Shown: piece after piece, positions 19,640-26,485 of the stretch
Layout of the letters: each line of letters starts with the position of its first letter
Position numbering within the stretch: the stretch's first letter is position 1
Assembly (NCBI GenBank): GCA_004017275.1
Contig: SAKE01000002.1
Span: 189,411-253,410, forward strand
Source: Mesorhizobium sp.
GTDB taxonomy: Bacteria > Pseudomonadota > Alphaproteobacteria > Rhizobiales > Rhizobiaceae
Reading direction: 5' to 3'
DNA length: 64,000 bases
The notes under the pieces: model-generated
Database searches by the model: none
Told to the model about the DNA's origin: nothing
Seen by the model: only the letters and a program-made list of their open reading frames with translations
Translations under genes and position numbers: made by a program

Positions 19640-20068
19640 ATGAGCGTGACGACTAGCAAGCCAGAGCATGTCGCTACTGCCTTTGCGAACGCTTGGAACC
19701 GGCATGATATCGATGAGTTCGCATCTCTGTTCGCTTCCGATGCTAATTTCGTCAACGTCGTAGGTGTTTGGTGGAAGAACCGATCCGAGATCGAAGCGGC
19801 GCACCGAGCCACTCATGACACCATGTTTCGGGATAGCCGATTAGAAGGCAATATTTCGTCAGTTGTGGAATTGGCTCCGGGGCTTGCTTCTATTCACTAC
19901 ACTTGGACCCTAACGGGAGCATCTGCTCCGGACGGGTCCCCGGCCGGGGTTAGGAAAGGCATATTGCTTCTGATTGCCCAAGACGGGCAGTCAGGATGGC
20001 GAATCAAGGTGGCTCAGAACACGGATATTGTTCCTGGCACAATCGCCCCAGCCGGCTCGAAAAGCTAA
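19640..20068 (+). CDS. SgcJ/EcaC-type NTF2-like protein
   Basis: 142 residues with the NTF2/SnoaL fold pattern AFANAWNRHDIDEFASLFASDANFVNVVG and a C-terminal DGQSGWRIKVAQNTDIV, as in SgcJ/EcaC-family proteins of unknown substrate. An AGGAG ribosome binding site lies nine bases before ATG 19640. Codon usage (GCT, TCT, GAT, TTC mixtures) is clearly less GC-biased than in the neighbours, and the gene lies between two 25-bp direct repeats, which suggests recent arrival as a small cassette. Confidence 0.8.
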   Translation: MSVTTSKPEHVATAFANAWNRHDIDEFASLFASDANFVNVVGVWWKNRSEIEAAHRATHDTMFRDSRLEGNISSVVELAPGLASIHYTWTLTGASAPDGSPAGVRKGILLLIAQDGQSGWRIKVAQNTDIVPGTIAPAGSKS

Positions 20069-20076
20069 CCCATGCC

Positions 20077-20101
20077 CGCCGGACCTAAAGGCCAGAAGCG
20101 C
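20077..20101 (+). repeat. 25-bp direct repeat, right copy
   Basis: Exact copy of 19545-19569. Here the frame reads MPAGPKGQKRLADMRQ and stops, like a truncated start of the KGPKGEKRPAD-type small rhizobial proteins (recalled family pattern, not verified). Confidence 0.8.
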
Positions 20102-20290
20102 CTCGCCGACATGAGGCAATAGCGATTGGGCGGCCGCCTTGACAACGCTGCAGTTCCTGTTCCAGCTTGACGCCATGTTCGTCTTTGCGCCAGCCATCAC
20201 AAAGCGACGCCGCCCATGCACGGTGCGGAGCGGCGAGGTGATTGCGCGACGACAAAGACCGGCACGATAGACCTGGTTCGTTCGTTCCAG

Positions 20291-20322
20291 CCCCGCCCGC
20301 GAAACCGCCGGCGGGGTTTTTT
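20291..20322 (+). terminator. Rho-independent terminator
   Basis: CCCCGCC and GGCGGGG form a 7-bp stem followed by TTTTTT (20317-20322). It ends a transcript coming from the left, yet there is no gene in the 220 bases before it, and it sits 18 bases before the GNAT start. It may end an unannotated small RNA or act as an attenuator. Confidence 0.75.
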
Positions 20323-20340
20323 GATGTCTGGAGCATTGTC

Positions 20341-20820
20341 ATGACCAACAACTCTTCCATCCGGCTTCGGCCAGCCGAGCCGGCGGACGCCGCTGCGATC
20401 CGGGATATCGTGCGCGCCGCCTATGCAAAATGGGTGCCGGTGATCGGCCGCGAGCCGCTGCCGATGCGCGCCGACTACGACAAGGCCGTTGCCGAGCATC
20501 CGTTCGATCTCGCCGTCGAGGATGATCGGATCGTGGGAATGATCGAAACCATGCTGGCCGACGATCACCTCTGGATCGAGAATGTCTGCGTCGCGCCGAA
20601 TGCGCAGGGCAGGGGGATCGGCCGGCTGTTGCTGGAGCTAGCCGAGCGCAAGGCAGTCGAAGCGGGACGTCCCGAGCTTCGCTTGCTGACCAACGGCGCC
20701 TTCGAGGCGAATGTGTCGCTCTACAAGAGGCATGGCTATATCGTGGACCGGGAAGAGCCGTTCATGGGCGGCGTGACGGTCTACATGAGCAAGCGGCTCG
20801 CGGGATCACCGCCAATCTGA
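20341..20820 (+). CDS. GNAT family N-acetyltransferase
   Basis: 159 residues, one GNAT domain. Acetyl-CoA binding motif A is IENVCVAPNAQGRGIGRLLLELAERKA (about residues 79-105; R/Q-x-x-G-x-G/A is QGRGIG). The start at 20341 is the Met that precedes the conserved beta-1 strand IRLRPAEPADAAAIRDIV. Substrate unknown. It probably forms a two-gene unit with the ACT-domain protein 15 bases downstream. Confidence 0.88.
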   Translation: MTNNSSIRLRPAEPADAAAIRDIVRAAYAKWVPVIGREPLPMRADYDKAVAEHPFDLAVEDDRIVGMIETMLADDHLWIENVCVAPNAQGRGIGRLLLELAERKAVEAGRPELRLLTNGAFEANVSLYKRHGYIVDREEPFMGGVTVYMSKRLAGSPPI

Positions 20821-20835
20821 GGAAGGAGTTCGATA

Positions 20836-21219
20836 ATGGCTGCCACGGTCAGGCTTAAGCAACTCTCAGGGCTTTACGCGGTTTCTCGGCTTGAGGCGGG
20901 CGAAGCTGTTCCTGGTTGGGCGGACGGGCCGGGCTTCGTCAGCATCACAAGAACCGATGACGAACTTTCGATCGTTTGCCTGCAGGATCGCGTCCCACAG
21001 GCCATCAAGCAGGATATCGACTGGGTGGCCTTCAAATTCGAGGGGCCGTTTGCCTTCGACGAAACCGGTATCGTGCTGTCGGTCATCAGGCCGTTGTCGG
21101 AAAACAGGTTGGGCATCTTCGTGGTGTCCACTTTCGATGGCGACCATCTGTTGGTGAAAGCGGCGGATCAGGTCGCCGCGAGGCGGTTTCTGATCGAGGC
21201 CGGGCATATCTTGCTGTAG
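20836..21219 (+). CDS. ACT-domain protein (CASTOR/DUF2241-like)
   Basis: 127 residues. Two ACT-like halves are visible: GLYAVSRLEAGEAVPGW with FVSITRTDDELSIVC, and VLSVIRPLSENRLGIFVVSTFDGDHLLVK. This is the small stand-alone ACT/CASTOR-type family often found beside GNAT genes, and it probably binds an amino acid. A GGAAGGAG ribosome binding site precedes the ATG. Confidence 0.85.
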   Translation: MAATVRLKQLSGLYAVSRLEAGEAVPGWADGPGFVSITRTDDELSIVCLQDRVPQAIKQDIDWVAFKFEGPFAFDETGIVLSVIRPLSENRLGIFVVSTFDGDHLLVKAADQVAARRFLIEAGHILL

Positions 21220-21404
21220 TCGATCCTCACCAAGCCGGTTGCTGGTCCAGCCGCTCCGGATCAATGCGCACTGGCTCCAGCACTTCGGGGGTTGCGTTTG
21301 ACAGTGGCGTTTGTGCATCGTTATCTCCAGTTGCCGGCAGCAAAAGGATACGAGCATTGATTGCGGGGAGCTGCCGGGCGTTTATTGCGTTAACGAGGAA
21401 ATTC

Positions 21405-21776
21405 TTGGCCGTTGTCCGACGAATCCCGGACCAGCCAAAGCTGGAAAGACAAGAGCCCGACGAGAGCCACTACCAAGTTTTTGTCGACGATCATTTTCAC
21501 TATCGGGATGAGAGCCACCGTTACCTCGACGGAAAATTCCCAACCTACGATGAGGCTGTGGAGCGGTGCCGCGCGATAGTCGACAGCGAACTGGACGATG
21601 CTTTCAAACCGGGATTTACTGCCGAAGACCTATTTGAGAAATACAGTTTGTTCGGCTCGGATCCGTTCATAAAAACACCGCCTGGGCTGCGGGTTGATCC
21701 GCCTTTTTCTGCTTGGAATTATGCGCTGGAGCGGTGTGAAACCCTGACTCGCGTCTCTACTGTTCCAAAAGCCTGA
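21405..21776 (+). CDS. Hypothetical protein (FHYxDE family)
   Basis: 123 residues, function unknown. The core SHYQVFVDDHFHYRDESHRY, then TYDEAVERCRAIVDSEL and FTAEDLFEKYSLFGSDPFI, reads like a compact conserved bacterial family that is often unnamed. No ATG precedes the core in frame; the TTG at 21405 with GAGGA five bases upstream is chosen. GC content is lower than that of its neighbours. It lies alone between the ACT gene and the toxin-antitoxin pair. Confidence 0.65.
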   Translation: MAVVRRIPDQPKLERQEPDESHYQVFVDDHFHYRDESHRYLDGKFPTYDEAVERCRAIVDSELDDAFKPGFTAEDLFEKYSLFGSDPFIKTPPGLRVDPPFSAWNYALERCETLTRVSTVPKA

Positions 21777-21842
21777 TTTTGTGCGGCCTCCGGTGCTCAC
21801 GGCTGAGCGCCAGTGGGATTCAGTTGGGCCTGGGTCTTGCCA

Positions 21843-21873
21843 ATTGGCAAATACATACTATATTTCTGCCAAT
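21843..21873 (+). promoter_or_regulatory. Inverted repeat ahead of the Xre-RES pair
   Basis: ATTGGCA and TGCCAAT arms enclose 17 AT-rich bases and end 13 bases before the antitoxin ATG. This is a likely autoregulatory operator for the antitoxin or the complex. Confidence 0.6.
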
Positions 21874-21886
21874 AGCGAGGAGCAAA

Positions 21887-22309
21887 ATGCAGCTTCAGTC
21901 CATCGTCACCACGCCGGCCACGGTCGGCAGCGCCATTTCAGATGAAGAGGCGGGTGCCTTGGCACGCACCACCGTCAATCTGTTCAAGGCCTGGAACCTC
22001 ACCGACCTGGAGGCCTGCGTCCTGCTCGGCGGCATGTCGGCGCGTACCTGGGCGCGCTGGAAGACCGGGGCGAAGGAAGGCGGCGTCGGCAGGATCGACC
22101 GCGACCTGCGCACCCGCATGGCGCACCTGATGGGCATCCACAAGGGCCTGCGCTATCTGTTCACGGAGCCGGCGCGCGGCTACGCCTGGATCCGCAAGCC
22201 CAATGCCACCTTCGGCGGCCAATCGGCTCTCGACCTGATGCTGCGCGGCGAAATCTCCGATCTCTCGGCGATGCGCGAATGGCTCGATGCGGAGCGTAGT
22301 GCATGGTGA
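21887..22309 (+). CDS. Xre/MbcA/ParS-type antitoxin (DUF2384)
   Basis: 140 residues. A helix-turn-helix-like N-terminus (LFKAWNLTDLEACVLLGGMSARTWARWKTG) is followed by the toxin-binding domain, whose C-terminal W-IRKPNATFGGQSALDLML block is the DUF2384 hallmark. It should neutralise the RES toxin encoded downstream and repress the operon. A GAGGA ribosome binding site precedes ATG 21887; the longer open frame has none. Confidence 0.92.
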   Translation: MQLQSIVTTPATVGSAISDEEAGALARTTVNLFKAWNLTDLEACVLLGGMSARTWARWKTGAKEGGVGRIDRDLRTRMAHLMGIHKGLRYLFTEPARGYAWIRKPNATFGGQSALDLMLRGEISDLSAMREWLDAERSAW

Positions 22310-23001
22310 GTGGGCTTGCGGTCCGTCGCCGCGTCGACTGGCAGCAGACCTTTCGCATCATCCGCTCCATTCACCCGCCGATCGACCTCTTCGAGGACAT
22401 TGCCGACCCGCGCGACTGGGAGGCGCTGGCCGCCGTCGAGGCGAAGACCAACCCGCGCATAAGGTTCGAGATCGGCGATCTCGGCAAGGTGTCGGCCGTA
22501 AGGCGGGTTTCGGGTCCCGGCGCCAGCTTCGTGATGGCGCCCTTCGTGCATTGCTCGACGCTCAGGCCAGGCCGCTTTTCGGATGGCAGCTACGGCATCT
22601 ACTATGCCGGCGACAGCGAGGAGGTGGCGCTGGCCGAGACCATCCACCACCATCAGAAATTCATGAGCGCCACCAACGAGGGTCCGGGCTGGACGGCGGA
22701 TTTCCGGGTGCTGATCGGCAGCGTCGACCGCGACCTCGATAACGTGAACGCCGTGCCCGGCGTGCTCGACCCGGACGACTACACCGCCTCGCAGGCGGAA
22801 GGACGGGCGTTGCGGGCTGCCGGCAGCGACGGGCTGGTGTGGAACAGTGTGCGCATGCCGGGCGGCGGCTGCATCGGCATGTTCTGGCCTGACGTCATCA
22901 CCATTCCGGTGCAGGGCCGCCACTACAGCTACCATTGGGACGGCGCCCGCGTGGACTTCGTGCGCCAGCACGATACGGGAAAGGTTCTGGCCGTCACCTG
23001 A
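22303..23001 (+). CDS. RES-domain NAD-consuming toxin
   Basis: 232 residues. The RES signature appears as GRFSDGSYGIYYAGDSEEVALAET (R, S, YG, YY and E) with later SDGLVWNSVR, matching the ART-like NAD-degrading toxins of Xre-RES type II systems. The ATG overlaps the last seven bases of the antitoxin gene, so translation is coupled. It stands 66 bases ahead of arsR, yet has its own operator, so it is probably independent of arsenic control. Confidence 0.92.
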   Translation: MVSGLAVRRRVDWQQTFRIIRSIHPPIDLFEDIADPRDWEALAAVEAKTNPRIRFEIGDLGKVSAVRRVSGPGASFVMAPFVHCSTLRPGRFSDGSYGIYYAGDSEEVALAETIHHHQKFMSATNEGPGWTADFRVLIGSVDRDLDNVNAVPGVLDPDDYTASQAEGRALRAAGSDGLVWNSVRMPGGGCIGMFWPDVITIPVQGRHYSYHWDGARVDFVRQHDTGKVLAVT

Positions 23002-23041
23002 TGGCGAGTGGTCACGCTTTACAGATCGCGGAGAAGCCGAT

Positions 23042-23073
23042 ATCCATAAATCCAAGGACTCGGATATATGGAT
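23042..23073 (+). promoter_or_regulatory. Candidate ArsR operator
   Basis: ATCCATAAATCC, eight bases, GGATATATGGAT: an imperfect 12-bp inverted repeat (11 of 12 positions complementary). The right arm contains the arsR start codon (23068), so the repressor bound here would block initiation. Confidence 0.6.
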
Positions 23074-23400
23074 AAGAAAGACACGTTGAATGCGCTGGCC
23101 GCACTTGGCCAGGAGACGCGGCTGGATGTCTTCCGGCTGCTCGTGCGCGCCGGTCCGGAAGGCATTCCGGCGGGCGAGATCGCGACGAGGCTGGACACGG
23201 TCCAGAATACCATGTCGGCGCATCTGAAGGTGCTCGCCCATGCCGGGCTGATCCGCCCCGAACGCGACGGAAGGATCGTGCGCTACGTCGCCGACATGAC
23301 CGGCTTGCGCGACCTGCTGGCCTATCTGATGGAAGACTGCTGCAATGGCGCGCCGGAGCTCTGCCGTCCCATCATCAATGCCGTGACCTGTGACTGCTAG
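23068..23400 (+). CDS. arsR: ArsR-family arsenic-responsive repressor (first copy)
   Basis: 110-residue winged-helix repressor. The recognition helix is in TVQNTMSAHLKVLAHAGLI. Cysteines sit at the C-terminus: Cys91-Cys92, Cys99, Cys108 and Cys110, a cluster able to bind As(III) rather than the ELCVCDL motif of plasmid ArsR. It heads the ars cluster and most likely represses it through the palindrome that overlaps its start. Confidence 0.92.
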   Translation: MDKKDTLNALAALGQETRLDVFRLLVRAGPEGIPAGEIATRLDTVQNTMSAHLKVLAHAGLIRPERDGRIVRYVADMTGLRDLLAYLMEDCCNGAPELCRPIINAVTCDC

Positions 23401-23422
23401 TCTTGTCTGGGAGCAACCGCCG

Positions 23423-23515
23423 ATGAGCGATCCGACATTCAACGTTCTTTCGCCATGCGCCGGCAATTCGGCCCGGTCTATCCTGGCCGAGACGATGCCG
23501 GACCGCGTCGGATGA
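23423..23515 (+). pseudogene. 30-codon stub of LMW-phosphatase-type ArsC
   Basis: Translates as MSDPTFNVLSPCAGNSARS then ILAETMPDRVG and TGA. The first part is the N-terminus of low-molecular-weight tyrosine-phosphatase-type arsenate reductase, including the P-loop C-x5-R (CAGNSAR). Everything after the first helix is gone. The stop overlaps the aqpS ATG (ATGA at 23512-23515), so the remnant may still serve as a translation-coupling leader. Confidence 0.75.
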
Positions 23516-24210
23516 AGGCGGTGGCGGACGACTTGCCACGCCGCATCGTCGCGGAGGCGCTGGGAACCGCACTGCTGGTCGCGACCGTGGTCGGCTCCGG
23601 CATCATGGCGGCCCGACTGACCCATGACGTCGCCATTTCGCTGCTCGGCAACACGCTGCCGACCGGGGCGATCCTCGTCGTGCTGATCGCGATACTGGGG
23701 CCGATCTCCGGGGCGCATTTCAATCCGGCAGTCACGCTGGTGTTCGCGCTCCGCCGGGAAATCGAGGCGAACGCGGTGCTCGCCTATGTCGTCGCCCAAA
23801 TCGTGGGCGGCATCGCCGGATCGTTTCTGGCGCACGCCATGTTCGAGCTGCCGATCCTGCAGGTTTCCGCGACGGTGCGGACCGGAACCGGGCAGTGGCT
23901 CGCGGAGGCAGTCGCCGCCTTCGGCCTCGTCTTCACCATCCTGGCAGGCCTGCGCTTTCGGTCAGACGCGATCCCTTGGCTGGTCGGGCTCTACATCACG
24001 GCCGCCTATTGGTTCACGGCCTCGACATCCTTCGCCAACCCGGCCGTCGCGATCGCCCGCGCCTTTTCCGACACTTTTTCTGGCATCCGTCCGGTCGACC
24101 TGCCGGGCTTCATTGCCGCGGAATTGCTAGGGGCGTTGCTTGCGATGGCACTGGCGGGCTGGCTGCTTGCCGAAGCGAAACCGATCAAACAGATGAAGGC
24201 CGCGCAATGA
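23512..24210 (+). CDS. aqpS: Arsenic-operon aquaglyceroporin AqpS
   Basis: 232-residue MIP channel with six membrane spans and two half-helices: NPA boxes in HFNPAVTL and FANPAVAIARAFSDTFSGI. In Sinorhizobium meliloti the operon arsR-aqpS-arsC-arsH uses AqpS to let As(III), formed by ArsC, flow out down its gradient; the same order arsR-aqpS-arsC is seen here without arsH. The start at 23512 overlaps the stop of the arsC stub by four bases. The stop overlaps the arsC start. Confidence 0.92.
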   Translation: MKAVADDLPRRIVAEALGTALLVATVVGSGIMAARLTHDVAISLLGNTLPTGAILVVLIAILGPISGAHFNPAVTLVFALRREIEANAVLAYVVAQIVGGIAGSFLAHAMFELPILQVSATVRTGTGQWLAEAVAAFGLVFTILAGLRFRSDAIPWLVGLYITAAYWFTASTSFANPAVAIARAFSDTFSGIRPVDLPGFIAAELLGALLAMALAGWLLAEAKPIKQMKAAQ

Positions 24211-24626
24211 CCATCACAATCTACCACAACCCTGACTGCGGCACCTCGCGCAACACGCTGGCCATCATCCGGCAGTCCGGCGAGGAGCCGGAGGTGATCG
24301 AGTATCTGAAGACGCCACCGTCGCGCGAAAGGCTGGTCGAGTTGATCGCGGCGATGGGCATGACGCCGCGCGAGTTGCTGCGCGAGAAGGGTACGCCCTA
24401 TGCCGAACTCGGCCTTGCCGACCCGAAATGGTCCGACGAGCAGATCCTCGATTTCATGCAGGCGCATCCGATCCTGATCAATCGGCCGATCGTCGTCAGC
24501 CCGCTCGGCGTCGTGCTGGCGCGGCCGTCGGAAAAGGTGCTGGACATCCTGCCCAACCCGGACATTGGCGCCTTCACCAAGGAGGATGGCGAGGTCATAG
24601 ACGCCTCGGGGAAACGCGTCGGCTGA
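24207..24626 (+). CDS. arsC: Glutaredoxin-dependent arsenate reductase
   Basis: 139 residues of the ArsC/Spx-like thioredoxin fold. The catalytic Cys11 is in HNPDCGTSRN, and the arginine block RPIVVSPLGVVLARP matches the E. coli R773 enzyme. It reduces As(V) to As(III) with glutathione and glutaredoxin. ATGA overlap with aqpS shows tight coupling of reduction and export. Confidence 0.95.
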   Translation: MTITIYHNPDCGTSRNTLAIIRQSGEEPEVIEYLKTPPSRERLVELIAAMGMTPRELLREKGTPYAELGLADPKWSDEQILDFMQAHPILINRPIVVSPLGVVLARPSEKVLDILPNPDIGAFTKEDGEVIDASGKRVG

Positions 24627-24690
24627 CGCTATTTCCATATTTTTCGAAATTGGGATTGACGGCGCGAAAAGCGCCGCGTAACTTATTTCC

Positions 24691-25011
24691 ATGAAACTCG
24701 AAAAAGCAGCCTCTCAACTCGAAGCGCTCGGCAATCCGACGCGGCTTCAGCTTTATCGCATCCTGGTGCGCGCCGGCGATGACGGGCTTGCCGTCGGCAG
24801 TGTCCAGGGCAAGCTCGACATTCCGTCCTCGACGCTGTCGCATCACCTCAAGCGGCTGGTCGACACCGGCCTGGTGACGCAGGAGCGGCAGGCGACGACA
24901 CTGATCTGCCGCGCCAACTATCCCGGCATGAATGCGCTGATCGGCTATCTCGCCGACGAGTGCTGTGCCGACGCTGCCTGTGCGCCCGCCGTCGGCAAGG
25001 CACTGGCCTGA
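24691..25011 (+). CDS. ArsR-family repressor (second copy)
   Basis: 106 residues; recognition helix SSTLSHHLKRLVDTGLV. Cysteines at 73, 91, 92 and 97. It differs clearly from the first ArsR in sequence but keeps the Cys-Cys pair at residues 91-92. Two TATTTCCAT/TTATTTCCAT copies (near 24630 and 24682) and a TTTCGAAA core precede it, so it may drive its own promoter for the flavoprotein-MFS half of the cluster. Confidence 0.9.
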   Translation: MKLEKAASQLEALGNPTRLQLYRILVRAGDDGLAVGSVQGKLDIPSSTLSHHLKRLVDTGLVTQERQATTLICRANYPGMNALIGYLADECCADAACAPAVGKALA

Positions 25012-25054
25012 TTTTTTGCGCTTGTAATTCGAAGTTACCGGAAGGATCGAACCT

Positions 25055-26485
25055 ATGAACATGATGACAGACCTTCCCGTCGCGGTGATCGGCGCCGGCC
25101 CGGTTGGCCTCGCCGCCGCGGCGCATCTGGTCGAGCGCGGCATCCGTCCGCTCATCCTGGAGCGCGGCGAGAGCGTGGGTGCTGCACTGCTAGAATGGGG
25201 CCATGTGCGGGTGTTTTCGCCGTGGGAATACAACATCGATGCGGCGGCGCGGGCGCTGCTCGACCGCTCCGGCTGGACGGCGCCTGACAGGCGCGGCCTG
25301 CCGACCGGTGGCGAGATCGTGCGCGATTATCTGGCGCCGCTTGGCCGGCTTCCCGCGATCGCCGCCAATCTGAAGCTCGGCGCCGAGGTCAACGCAATCA
25401 CCCGTCAGGGACACGACAAGGTCGCCAATGACGGCCGCAACGACGCGCCCTTCGTCATCCGCTATCGCGATGCCGGCGGTGAGCACCGCGTTCTCGCACG
25501 CGCCGTCATCGACGCGTCCGGAACATGGTGGCGGCCAAACCCGATCGGCGTCGACGGGCTGCCGGTTCCCGGCGAAGGCGCGGCGTCGGCGCGCATCGCC
25601 TATGGCATTCCCGACGTGGTTGGCGAGGCGAGAGATGATTATGCGGGCAAGCGCGTCCTGGTCATCGGCGGCGGCCATTCGGCCATCAACGTCGCCTTGG
25701 CGCTGATGGAATTGCAGGACGCGGCACCTAGCACCGACATCTTCTGGGCGCTGCGCCATGCCAGCGTCGACAGATTGCTTGGCGGTGGGCTGAACGACCA
25801 GTTGCCGGAACGCGGCGCGCTTGGGCTGGCCGCCAAAAAGGCGATGGCTGACGGTAGGCTGAACATGCTGACGGGCTTCGCCGTCGACCGCATCGAGACG
25901 CAGGGCGAGGGGCTCGTCGTCGACGCTCACCTTGCCGGCAAGCCGTTCAGCCTGGCCGTCGACCGCATCGTCGTCACCACGGGCTTCCGGCCTGATTTGT
26001 CGTTCTTGAGCGAAATCCGCATCGCACTCGATCCCGCCGTCGAAGCGCCGCCGGCGTTGGCGCCGCTGATCGATCCCAATTTCCACTCCTGTGGCACGGT
26101 TCCAGCCCATGGCATTGCGGAGCTCGCGCATCCCGAGCCCGGCTTCACCATTGTCGGCTCGAAATCCTACGGCCGCGCCCCGACCTTCCTAATGGCGACC
26201 GGCTACGAGCAGGTCCGCTCGGTGGTCGCCGACATTGCCGGAGACCATGCCGCGGCCCGCGAGGTGCGGCTGGTGCTGCCCGAGACCGGCGTATGCAGCG
26301 CCGTCGGCGTCGTGACGGCATTGGAAAGCGCCGGCTGCTGCGGCGGACCCGCGCCCGCCGCTATCGATGCCTGCTGCGTCAGGGATGCGGACGCCAAGGC
26401 CAAGGGCGCATCGGGCTGCGGCTGCGCAACCACGCCGGCCAGCACCGAGGGGCGAGAGACGATGGCAGCCAGCGTCGATGCCTGA
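25055..26485 (+). CDS. FAD/NAD(P)-binding oxidoreductase with Cys-rich tail
   Basis: 476-residue flavoprotein. The FAD site GAGPVG is at residues 13-18 and the NAD(P) site GGGHSA at 205-210, as in flavin-containing monooxygenase-like proteins found in ars clusters (ArsO-like). The last 50 residues hold six cysteines as Cys428-Cys429, Cys440-Cys441, Cys455 and Cys457, with an Ala/Gly-rich linker: a plausible arsenic- or metal-binding tail. Catalytic reaction unknown. The last eight bases overlap the MFS gene. Confidence 0.87.
   Translation: MNMMTDLPVAVIGAGPVGLAAAAHLVERGIRPLILERGESVGAALLEWGHVRVFSPWEYNIDAAARALLDRSGWTAPDRRGLPTGGEIVRDYLAPLGRLPAIAANLKLGAEVNAITRQGHDKVANDGRNDAPFVIRYRDAGGEHRVLARAVIDASGTWWRPNPIGVDGLPVPGEGAASARIAYGIPDVVGEARDDYAGKRVLVIGGGHSAINVALALMELQDAAPSTDIFWALRHASVDRLLGGGLNDQLPERGALGLAAKKAMADGRLNMLTGFAVDRIETQGEGLVVDAHLAGKPFSLAVDRIVVTTGFRPDLSFLSEIRIALDPAVEAPPALAPLIDPNFHSCGTVPAHGIAELAHPEPGFTIVGSKSYGRAPTFLMATGYEQVRSVVADIAGDHAAAREVRLVLPETGVCSAVGVVTALESAGCCGGPAPAAIDACCVRDADAKAKGASGCGCATTPASTEGRETMAASVDA

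Noticed and set aside
20255-20300. tRNA-like T arm (GGTTCGTTCGTTCC) before the terminator
   Set aside because: No matching acceptor, D or anticodon stems could be drawn.
22180-23835. 551-codon leftward open frame across the RES toxin and arsR genes
   Set aside because: It is antisense to three recognised genes; the composition is Arg/His/Gly-rich as expected for an opposite-strand shadow in GC-rich DNA.
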